Shown here one piece after another: positions 6,380 through 12,096 of a stretch of DNA of 13,731 nt. Made by a program: the position numbers and the translations under genes. The number at the start of each line of letters is the position of its first letter. The first letter of the stretch is position 1. Source of the stretch: Candidatus Roizmanbacteria bacterium RIFCSPLOWO2_01_FULL_44_13 (GTDB taxonomy: Bacteria; Patescibacteriota; Microgenomatia; UBA1406; GWC2-37-13); contig MGAT01000003.1 of NCBI GenBank assembly GCA_001789855.1, positions 1 to 13,731 of the forward strand, read 5' to 3'. A model generated the notes under the pieces. The model was not told the origin of the DNA. It worked only from the letters and a program-made list of their open reading frames with translations, and did no database searches.

Positions 6380-7240
6380 ATGGATAATGTTCTGCTTCCA
6401 TCTCTGGTTGAGAGGTTTGTAAAATATCTAACTTCGCAAGGAAAATCTTCGTTTACCATCGTAGCCTATAAAAAAGACTTAGAGCAGTTTTTGGGCTATC
6501 TGACTTCGATCGATGTCCAAGACGCGCGAGAGGTAAAAAAGGAAAATATCGAAGGATTTATTAATAAATTGATCGCCGATTCTTATACAAAAAAGTCGGC
6601 CTCACGGAAGCTTAATTCGATCAGGACCTTCTTCCGATATCTGAAAAACGAGGGTGTGATCGAACAAAATCCCTCGCTTGACGTCTCCCACCCGAAATAC
6701 ATTTCCTCGCCTCCGAGGATTTTTACCAAACTGGAATACCGGGCGCTCCGCGATTTTGCCAAAGAGGACGAGCGCACCTATGCCTTGGTTGAAATCTTGC
6801 TCCAAACCGGAATCAAGATTGGAGAGCTGGCCAATTTGAGGTTGTCGGATATTAAAACCGACGGCCTTTACATCAGGCCCTATGGAAAAACGCCCGGACG
6901 CGACCTGCCCCTCAATAACGCCGTTAAAAAAGCAGCCGACGACTATCTCAAGGCGCGCCCCCAATCCAAAGAGGACCATCTTTTTATTACTAGAACGGGC
7001 CATCCTTTATTAATAAGAAACATCAGGCAGATTATTTCCCGTTGTTTTAGGGAAATTGGTATAGAAAAAGCCACGGTCAACGATCTTCGAAACACCTTTA
7101 TTGCCCACCAATTAAGACAGGGGGCTTCCGTCGAATACATCGCCAGGCTGGTCGGTCACCGTCGCCTTTCTTCAACCGAACGCTTCCTCAACCTCGTCAA
7201 AGAAGAGGTTCAAAAAAAAGAAGGCCTCGGAGAACTCTAA
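6380..7240 (+). CDS. Tyrosine-recombinase (XerC/D-like) homologue lacking the catalytic tyrosine
   Basis: At 286 residues it has the usual Xer length and both domains: an N-terminal SAM-like DNA-binding domain (about 5-95) and a C-terminal catalytic fold (about 110-280). Aligned by eye to E. coli XerD (R148, K172, H244, R247, H270, Y279), the matching residues here are Lys146, Lys170, Asn234, Arg237, His260 and Phe269. Three of six are replaced, including the nucleophile: TTC at 7184 encodes Phe exactly 9 residues after the conserved GH, and there is no Tyr after it. The frame is intact and the fold motifs ('TGIKIGELANLRLSDI', 'LVGHRRLSSTERF') are kept, so this looks like a selected, strand-exchange-dead DNA-binding protein rather than a decaying gene. 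It lies 69 nt upstream of dnaA. Confidence 0.85.
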   Translation: MDNVLLPSLVERFVKYLTSQGKSSFTIVAYKKDLEQFLGYLTSIDVQDAREVKKENIEGFINKLIADSYTKKSASRKLNSIRTFFRYLKNEGVIEQNPSLDVSHPKYISSPPRIFTKLEYRALRDFAKEDERTYALVEILLQTGIKIGELANLRLSDIKTDGLYIRPYGKTPGRDLPLNNAVKKAADDYLKARPQSKEDHLFITRTGHPLLIRNIRQIISRCFREIGIEKATVNDLRNTFIAHQLRQGASVEYIARLVGHRRLSSTERFLNLVKEEVQKKEGLGEL

Positions 7241-7250
7241 AAAACTCCCA

Positions 7251-7279
7251 TTGACATCTCGTGTGGAATTGTTTATGAT
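7251..7279 (+). promoter_or_regulatory. Consensus promoter of dnaA
   Basis: TTGACA (7251-7256), exactly 17 nt, then TATGAT (7274-7279): a near-perfect sigma-70 promoter. Transcription should start near 7286, giving a leader of about 24 nt that contains DnaA boxes and no Shine-Dalgarno sequence. Confidence 0.8.
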
Positions 7280-7280
7280 T

Positions 7281-7299
7281 TGTGGACAAGTTATCCACA
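7281..7299. promoter_or_regulatory. Pair of inverted DnaA boxes at the dnaA transcription start
   Basis: TTATCCACA at 7291-7299 is a perfect DnaA box on the plus strand. TGTGGACAA at 7281-7289 is a one-mismatch box (TTGTCCACA) on the minus strand, just 1 nt away. They lie on the predicted start point, which fits repression of dnaA by its own product and may add to origin function. Confidence 0.8.
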
Positions 7300-7309
7300 A
7301 ATATAATTT

Positions 7310-8644
7310 ATGTCTCTCTTATCCTCTGTTTGGAATGAATTTTTAGAGAAGACCGGGCAGGACAAGCCAAGGCCGCCGGTTTTAAACTCAATTTTAAAAC
7401 AAGTTACCCCAACAGAATTAACCGAAGAAAAAATCGTTCTTTCCTGCGAAAATCAGGGGACAAGGCTGTTTTTGGAACCAAAAAAGGCCGAGGTGGAGAG
7501 AGAGGTCAGCCTCCACTTTAAAAAAAATCTCCTCGTAGAATTTGTCATCGCCCCGCCCAAGAAAAAGAAGATTGAGTCACCGCTTTTGTCTTTTGAACCA
7601 CGGCCGGAAGACCTCTACACAAAAAGCGGCCTCAACCATAAATACAGCTTTGACAACTTTGCTGTCTCCTCGACCAATCAGGTCGCTTACGCGGCGGCAA
7701 CAGCCGTTGTTAACAACCTGGGGTCAGCCTATAATCCTTTATTTCTTTATGGCGGGGTGGGCGTCGGTAAAACCCATTTGGCACAGGCGACCGCCAAAAA
7801 AATTCTAGAAAAGGATTCGTCAAAAAAGATCTATTTTTGTCCCGGAGACAACTTCACCAACGAAATGATCGAGTCGATCCGGGAAAAAACCACCCAAAGA
7901 TTCAGGAGAAAGTATCGGTATCTTAACCTCTTGATTGTCGACGACATCCAGTTTATTGCCGGCAAGGAGGCGGTTCAGGAAGAATTTTTTCATACCTTTA
8001 ACTCTATTGCGTCCTCGGGCGGACAGATCATCTTGACCTCGGACCGACCGCCTGCCTCGATCAAAAACCTTCAGGATAGATTGCGCTCTCGCTTTTCCGG
8101 AGGCCTCACGGTTGACATTCAGGACCCGGACTTTGAATTGAGGTGTGCTATCCTCCTCATTAAGGCAAAAGAAAAAGGCATCAACATTGATATCGAGGCG
8201 GCCAAGGTAATTGCCGACCGGGTGGCCGATTCAAGAACGGTCGAGGGCCTGCTTCTTTCTATCTATGCCAAGGTTCTCGGCATAAAAGACAAGATTGACC
8301 TTGAAGCGGTTGAGGTTTTTTTTACCCAGAAAGAAGACGGAAAATCAAAGAAGACCAATCCAGCAGACGTTATTAAGGCCGTTTGCACATACTACAACGT
8401 AAGGCAGTCTCATCTCAAGGGAGAAACGAGGGTTGAGTCGGTTGTTTTGCCCAGACAGGTGGCGATGTATCTTTTGAGGCGAGAGTTCAAGCTAAAGTTA
8501 ATGGACATAGCCGGACTCTTGAAAAGGCGGGACCACACTACCGTTCTCCACGCCGAACAAAAAATATCCTCCTTGATGATGAGGGACCAGAATTTTAAAA
8601 AAGAGGTTAACACGATCGCCCAAACCATTGAATCCTCGACATGA
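7310..8644 (+). CDS. dnaA: Chromosomal replication initiator protein DnaA
   Basis: This 444-residue AAA+ ATPase binds DnaA boxes and opens the origin. Domain I (about 1-85) is followed by a very short, Lys-rich linker where longer DnaAs have domain II. The AAA+ domain starts near 105 ('YSFDNFAVSSTNQVAYAAA'). Walker A is GGVGVGKT (148-155) and Walker B LLIVDDIQFI contains Asp211-Asp212. Domain IV, which binds DNA, carries RDHTTVLHA. The residues just before it read LLKR, where FGGR or LGGR is usual; this is a small departure next to the box-contacting helix. The ATG at 7310 is taken because it follows the promoter directly; there is no Shine-Dalgarno sequence. It ends 112 nt before dnaN. Confidence 0.97.
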   Translation: MSLLSSVWNEFLEKTGQDKPRPPVLNSILKQVTPTELTEEKIVLSCENQGTRLFLEPKKAEVEREVSLHFKKNLLVEFVIAPPKKKKIESPLLSFEPRPEDLYTKSGLNHKYSFDNFAVSSTNQVAYAAATAVVNNLGSAYNPLFLYGGVGVGKTHLAQATAKKILEKDSSKKIYFCPGDNFTNEMIESIREKTTQRFRRKYRYLNLLIVDDIQFIAGKEAVQEEFFHTFNSIASSGGQIILTSDRPPASIKNLQDRLRSRFSGGLTVDIQDPDFELRCAILLIKAKEKGINIDIEAAKVIADRVADSRTVEGLLLSIYAKVLGIKDKIDLEAVEVFFTQKEDGKSKKTNPADVIKAVCTYYNVRQSHLKGETRVESVVLPRQVAMYLLRREFKLKLMDIAGLLKRRDHTTVLHAEQKISSLMMRDQNFKKEVNTIAQTIESST

Positions 8645-8653
8645 TGTCCACGA

Positions 8654-8756
8654 TTAATCCACAGGGCGTTTTTGCGTTTTGTTTTGTCTTGAAAATCTAT
8701 CTCCCCTCTTATACACTTATACACAACAACTATTACTACTTTATTTAAATATAAAA
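8654..8756 (+). other. Candidate oriC unwinding region between dnaA and dnaN
   Basis: On the plus strand there are three DnaA-box-like 9-mers: TAATCCACA (8655-8663, one mismatch), TTATACACT (8709-8717) and TTATACACA (8717-8725, fits TTWTNCACA). The last two share a base. Four bases after the last box comes CTA-TTA-CTA-CTT (8730-8741), which resembles the DnaA-trio element of B. subtilis, and then an AT-only stretch (8742-8757). The order box, trio, AT-rich DNA, with the box's ACA end facing the AT-rich side, is as expected for a bacterial unwinding site. No terminator-like hairpin for dnaA is visible here. Confidence 0.65.
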
Positions 8757-9848
8757 ATGACTATTTCTTTGTTAAAAGAGGAGTTTTTGGAAAAGCTGAA
8801 CCTCGCCTCCAAATTTACCTCTTCCCGGCTCGTTTCCGCTAGCATTCTTCAGGGGGTTTATCTTGTCGGTGAAGAAAACATCATTCATGTCTATTCCACT
8901 AACCTAAATTATTATTTTCACACCTCAATTAAGGCTCCGGGGAAAAACAAGTTTAACGCCGCCGTTGAGCCTAAAAAACTCGCGGAGCTTTTAAGCCTTC
9001 TTCCCGGCGGGAAAATAGATATTTCGGTCGGAGAAAAAAACGTCGAGATTGAATCGGGAAAAATTAAGGCGGAGTTTCCCCTTCTGGACGCCAAGGAATT
9101 TCCCCTCCCGCCAAAAATCACCGGAAGCAAACAAAAAATTAAGGCCGGCTTTTTGAGGAAAAACCTCCCAACGGTGATTTTTTCCGCCAGCTCCGACGAA
9201 ACCAGGCCGGCTCTAACAGGCGTCAACTTTGTTGCCGACGACGAAGGCCTAAAAATGATCTCGACCGACGGATTTAGGCTATCGCTGTTGACGCTCAAGA
9301 AGGAGGAGTCGCTTCCCTCAATGATTATTCCCGCCCAGTTTTTAAACGAGGTGATGAGGCTAATTACAGAAGACGAAATTGGCTTTAGCTATTCTCCGGA
9401 AGAGAAAACCATGGTTTTTTATGTCGGCGATTGTGAGCTCTATACCCGGCTGATTGAGGGCGACTACCCGCCCTATGAAAAGGTCATTCCGACCGACAAA
9501 AAAACTACCGCCGCCGTTGATCGCGAAGAATTTCTAAGAAACGTCAAGCTGGTTTCAATTTTTGCCCGCGACTATTCCAACGTCGTGGTCTTAAATATTG
9601 AAAAAGGGGAGGTTTCGATTAGGCCAAAAACCGGAGACACCGAAAAAAACGTCGTCGTGTCAGAGGCGGCGGTTGAAGGCGAGCCCCAAAAAATTGCCTT
9701 TAACTATAAATTTTTAATCGATTTTTTGACCAATACGACCTCAAAAAAGATTATCATTGAGCTTTTACGGTCCGACGCCCCGGCAGTCTTTAAACCCGAC
9801 GGGGTGGATAATTTTATTCACATCATTATGCCGGTGAGGATTCAATAA
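8757..9848 (+). CDS. dnaN: DNA polymerase III beta subunit (sliding clamp)
   Basis: This 363-residue clamp has three repeated folds; it dimerises into a ring that holds the polymerase on DNA. I see 'SSDETRPALTGVNF' in the middle domain, a classic DnaN motif, and the C-terminal 'IHIIMPVRIQ', which matches the usual 'MPMRL' ending near the partner-binding cleft. The frame is open from a TTG at 8679, but the extra 26 residues cover the DnaA boxes and are not clamp-like. The ATG at 8757 begins 'MTISLLKEEFLEKL', which matches the family start. No Shine-Dalgarno sequence is present. The PIN-domain gene follows after 1 nt. Confidence 0.96.
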   Translation: MTISLLKEEFLEKLNLASKFTSSRLVSASILQGVYLVGEENIIHVYSTNLNYYFHTSIKAPGKNKFNAAVEPKKLAELLSLLPGGKIDISVGEKNVEIESGKIKAEFPLLDAKEFPLPPKITGSKQKIKAGFLRKNLPTVIFSASSDETRPALTGVNFVADDEGLKMISTDGFRLSLLTLKKEESLPSMIIPAQFLNEVMRLITEDEIGFSYSPEEKTMVFYVGDCELYTRLIEGDYPPYEKVIPTDKKTTAAVDREEFLRNVKLVSIFARDYSNVVVLNIEKGEVSIRPKTGDTEKNVVVSEAAVEGEPQKIAFNYKFLIDFLTNTTSKKIIIELLRSDAPAVFKPDGVDNFIHIIMPVRIQ

Positions 9849-9849
9849 T

Positions 9850-10482
9850 ATGGATAAATTTGTTCTCGACACAAACTTGTTTTTTAACATGGAGGCAGGC
9901 CTCGAATTGGGTAAAAAAACCGAAGAGGTGGTAGTCGGCTTGACAGAAAAAGCCGTCAAACTGAAAAAAAATTCCAAGGCGGAATTTCTTATACCTCCCC
10001 GGGCGGTCGAGGAATTTTTGAGTTTTTTTGAAGACAAAAACCAAGGATTTTTAAAAAATTTTTTGTCGGCGGTGACGGTCAAATCGCCCGACACGGCCAA
10101 AATCCAGTTTCCGGCAGACGTATTTTATAAACTAGTCGAGGACATCAGGGGAAGAAGCTATCGAGGAGGCGCCGTCGGCGAGGAGGAAATTGCCTCGGCG
10201 GCCCGCCTGATGTCCGGATCAGGTAAAGACCTCTCTAAAAAAGATTTCGAAATAAAAATTGGAGTCGTCATCAAGAAATTCAGGGAAAGATATAGAAACG
10301 CGACGAGAACGGGTTTTTTAGACAGCCTGACCGACCTTGATTTAATCGCCCTTTCCGCAGAACAGGATGCTTATTTGGTTACCACCGACGAGGGAGTCTT
10401 AAAATGGGGGCGAATATTTGGCGTCAAAGAGATGCCTTCTTTAGCTTTTCGGAAACGGCTCGAAGACCTTCTTGTTGGTTGA
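9850..10482 (+). CDS. PIN-domain protein, RNA ligase partner type
   Basis: This 210-residue PIN-fold protein would use acidic residues to hold Mg2+ for RNA cleavage. It begins FVLDTN, with Asp7 as the first acidic ligand. The C-terminal half has 'FLDSLTDLDLIALS' (Asp158, 162, 164) and 'LVTTDEGVLKWG' (Asp180, Glu181). This ending, with 'KKFRERYRNATRTGFLDS' before it, matches what I recall of the 'RNA ligase partner' (UPF0278-like) family known mainly from archaea and some bacteria. A generic PIN toxin is less likely, since no antitoxin gene is adjacent. It starts 1 nt after dnaN with a GAGG inside the dnaN end, so it is probably translated with dnaN. Its last 59 bases overlap the convergent membrane-protein gene. 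No RNA ligase gene is in the window. Confidence 0.72.
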   Translation: MDKFVLDTNLFFNMEAGLELGKKTEEVVVGLTEKAVKLKKNSKAEFLIPPRAVEEFLSFFEDKNQGFLKNFLSAVTVKSPDTAKIQFPADVFYKLVEDIRGRSYRGGAVGEEEIASAARLMSGSGKDLSKKDFEIKIGVVIKKFRERYRNATRTGFLDSLTDLDLIALSAEQDAYLVTTDEGVLKWGRIFGVKEMPSLAFRKRLEDLLVG

Positions 10483-10978
10483 TTTCTTCCTCATCCGGCA
10501 GAACCCGCGACAAGAAATCGAGCATTTTATCGGTTAGGGTTTTTTCCGGCTTTTCCTGGTACATCAGGTGGAGCGACAGGATGGAAACGAGCTTTCTTTT
10601 TGCTTCCTCATCTGGAACTACCATATAAGCATGATAGAAATAAGGGGCGCGGGAAACGATCGTTAAAGTGATAAAGCCGAATCTTTTTCCAAAGTAAAAA
10701 TGGGATAAGGCGTCCCACCTTAAAGTGACGCCGGCCGCCTCGATGCCAAAGGCAGTCACTCGGTTTTCAACGTCGGGTGGGGGCGTAATTGTCAGCACAT
10801 AGAAAAGGAAAACCAGGGCCCAGATCGGGATCAAGAGAATCCTGTCGCCAAAGAAAAACAAGATTGCCGACAACAACAAGGCGACGGCTAAATAAAATCT
10901 CAATATGATTCCCGACTTTTTTTTATAAGGCCGCAAGGGCGCCTTCCACTTAAACAACAACTGGGGATTTTCGTCCAT
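10424..10978 (-). CDS. Membrane protein of unknown function with two transmembrane helices
   Basis: I do not know a function for this 184-residue protein. From the ATG at 10978, with GAGGAG 10 nt upstream, it has a cytoplasmic-looking basic start ('FKWKAPLRPYKKKSG') and two hydrophobic helices joined by a short Gly-Asp-Arg turn (about 24-64). A soluble part follows ('GIEAAGVTLRWDALSHFYFGKRFGF', split here), then a charged C-terminus. The helices-then-beta-domain layout recalls small PH-like or YcxB-like membrane proteins, but this is only a resemblance. I recall similar proteins in Microgenomates. The frame extends to 11053, but the extra 25 residues fall in the hairpin region and before the Shine-Dalgarno site. 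Its 3' end overlaps the PIN gene. Confidence 0.7.
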   Translation of the reverse strand: MDENPQLLFKWKAPLRPYKKKSGIILRFYLAVALLLSAILFFFGDRILLIPIWALVFLFYVLTITPPPDVENRVTAFGIEAAGVTLRWDALSHFYFGKRFGFITLTIVSRAPYFYHAYMVVPDEEAKRKLVSILSLHLMYQEKPEKTLTDKMLDFLSRVLPDEEEINQQEGLRAVSEKLKKASL

Positions 10979-10988
10979 ACCTTTTATT

Positions 10989-10994
10989 CTCCTC
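10989..10994 (-). promoter_or_regulatory. Shine-Dalgarno site that decides the membrane-protein start
   Basis: GAGGAG on the minus strand, 10 nt before the ATG at 10978. It supports the 184-residue form over the longer frame. Confidence 0.55.
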
Positions 10995-11036
10995 GTTTTA
11001 GTTAAAAAAATCAAGCAAACAATCTTATAAGGGTAA

Positions 11037-11112
11037 AGGGCGTAGATACCCATTTCGAGCGAACATTCGTTTGCAAGCGCAGCGGTTCGCGAGAGATGCG
11101 GTATCGAGCCCT
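11037..11112. repeat. 76-nt imperfect inverted repeat (long hairpin)
   Basis: The arms pair over about 25 base pairs. AGGGC (11037-11041) pairs with GCCCT (11108-11112), and GATACC (11045-11050) with GGTATC (11100-11105). Bases 11051-11064 pair with 11085-11098, with one G-T pair and a tandem GA/AG mismatch. A small inner hairpin, CGTT-TGCA-AGCG, sits at 11068-11079. The 3' end runs into a perfect 10-bp palindrome, GCCCTAGGGC (11108-11117). It lies between two divergent genes, so it is not an end-of-gene terminator for either. It could be a dispersed repeat, a small RNA, or a structured leader of the minus-strand gene. Confidence 0.6.
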
Positions 11113-11118
11113 AGGGCC

Positions 11119-11146
11119 TTGTAATAATAAAATTATTTGATATAAT
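11119..11146 (+). promoter_or_regulatory. Promoter of the IPATG protein gene, nearly leaderless
   Basis: TTGTAA (11119-11124), 16 nt, then TATAAT (11141-11146). The hexamer ends 9 nt before the ATG at 11156, so the leader would be about 2-3 nt and has no Shine-Dalgarno site. Confidence 0.55.
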
Positions 11147-11155
11147 AAATACTAT

Positions 11156-11479
11156 ATGGATAATTTCAACAAGATTATCTCCTTTGTTTTGGGGCTTGTT
11201 GTCGTTATCGTTTTCTTTGCCGTTATCACCGGTAAGATTAATTTTAGAAAAGGCCTTCCTTCTTTAACCGGTTCCCCGACCGCTTCTGTGACGCCAACCC
11301 AAACTCAAACACAGGCTTCCTCAAAAAGTCCGAGCCCAACGCCGATTAATTACGGCAGCTATAAAGCAAATGGCAAAGCCACCACCATTCCCGCCACGGG
11401 TTTGCCGACGATATTTATTTCTTCTCTTTTAGCCGGAGCCCTCGGCGGATTTTTCTTGAGAAAAACCGGAAGAAAGTAA
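11156..11479 (+). CDS. Small cell-surface protein with IPATG sortase-like sorting signal
   Basis: This 107-residue protein has a hydrophobic helix near the N-terminus (about 7-26), which could be a signal peptide or anchor. A Ser/Thr/Pro/Gln-rich spacer (about 36-64) follows. The C-terminal signal has the right order for sortase: IPATG (78-82), a hydrophobic stretch (about 83-101) and the basic tail RKTGRK. IPATG is a plausible LPxTG variant; if used, cleavage would fall between Thr81 and Gly82 and leave a small Thr/Pro-rich surface peptide. No sortase gene is in the window. It could also simply be a two-pass membrane protein. Its stop is 1 nt from the stop of the convergent pilin gene. Confidence 0.68.
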   Translation: MDNFNKIISFVLGLVVVIVFFAVITGKINFRKGLPSLTGSPTASVTPTQTQTQASSKSPSPTPINYGSYKANGKATTIPATGLPTIFISSLLAGALGGFFLRKTGRK

Positions 11480-11480
11480 T

Positions 11481-12056
11481 TTATTCTCCAAAGCCCGGGA
11501 TCTTTAAAACCTGATTGGCTATTAGATTTACTATCAAAACCGACATCAAGGTAAACACCAATCCTATAATTGCTCCGTAGACAAGCCTTTTTCCGTAATT
11601 TATCCTTTCAGGATTATTTTGAGACGCGGCAATCACAAAGCCGCCATAAATCAAATAAAGAAAAGCGACCCCACCGACGACAGAAAAAATAATCCGGAGA
11701 AGAGTTTGTACTACCCCGGCCGGACCACCCTCTTGAAAACTCCCCGTCCCGGTCGTGATGCACCCCAAAGATGTATATTGTCTCCCGGGCGCCGCGGCCG
11801 GAGGAAGATTTGTCTTTGGATTTATTTTCAGACTCTCTTTAGCCGCAGGATTAGGGTTGATGTTCGGATATAAACACTTTTGACAGGCTGACCAGCTCTG
11901 GGGCGGATTGTTTGGCGGGCAATATCCGCAAAGGTCACAGGCGGCAAATCTCGGTCCGCTCGTTGGAGTTGGTTTTTTAGTTTGAGCAAAAACAAAATTA
12001 GACCCTAGATGATAGATGATGAACGACAAAAGCAACGCGATTAGCAACCGTTTCAT
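11481..12056 (-). CDS. VirB2/TrbC-like T4SS pilin with exported Cys-rich segment
   Basis: This 191-residue protein has a clear signal peptide (1-24, cleavage likely after VFA). The exported part has six Cys (40, 43, 46, 58, 61, 99), in the spacing CxxCxxC and CxxC, among Pro and Asn. Two transmembrane helices follow (about 115-144 and 158-184) joined by 'ASQNNPERINYGKR'. That loop and the pattern 'YLIYGGFVIAAS...GKRLVYGAIIGLVFTLMSVLIVNLI' are those of the VirB2/TrbC-like T4SS pilins found in Patescibacteria. It probably assembles into a pilus or channel with the PrgI/VirB4 system encoded at 1974-5169. TATACT lies 6 nt before the ATG, and no Shine-Dalgarno sequence is present. The Cys cluster could form disulphides or bind metal. 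Confidence 0.8.
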   Translation of the reverse strand: MKRLLIALLLSFIIYHLGSNFVFAQTKKPTPTSGPRFAACDLCGYCPPNNPPQSWSACQKCLYPNINPNPAAKESLKINPKTNLPPAAAPGRQYTSLGCITTGTGSFQEGGPAGVVQTLLRIIFSVVGGVAFLYLIYGGFVIAASQNNPERINYGKRLVYGAIIGLVFTLMSVLIVNLIANQVLKIPGFGE

Positions 12057-12062
12057 AGAAAA

Positions 12063-12068
12063 AGTATA
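12063..12068 (-). promoter_or_regulatory. -10-like hexamer for a leaderless pilin transcript
   Basis: TATACT on the minus strand ends 6 nt before the pilin ATG (12056), which puts the likely transcription start on the ATG itself. It lies in the 40-nt space shared with the divergent gene. No clear -35 is visible. Confidence 0.45.
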
Positions 12069-12080
12069 GCAAATTACGGG

Positions 12081-12086
12081 TATAAT
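12081..12086 (+). promoter_or_regulatory. -10-like hexamer for the coiled-coil/SpoIID gene
   Basis: TATAAT ends 10 nt before the ATG at 12097, leaving a leader of about 3-4 nt. The position of a -35 would fall at the 5' edge of the pilin gene; no good match is seen. Confidence 0.45.
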
Positions 12087-12096
12087 AAATCTTAGA

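Noticed and set aside
8644..8652. ATGTCCACG as a further DnaA box
   Set aside because: It has three mismatches to TTATCCACA, which is too weak to call.
8679..8756. Longer dnaN start at a TTG, adding 26 residues
   Set aside because: The extra codons cover the DnaA boxes and trio-like tract, and clamps start at the MTISLLKEEF position.
10979..11053. Longer start for the minus-strand membrane protein
   Set aside because: The added residues run into the hairpin and lie upstream of a good Shine-Dalgarno site that serves the 10978 ATG.
11443..11468. Short A/T-rich inverted repeat near the end of the IPATG gene as a terminator
   Set aside because: The stem is interrupted and is followed by a purine-rich stretch, not a T-run, on both strands.
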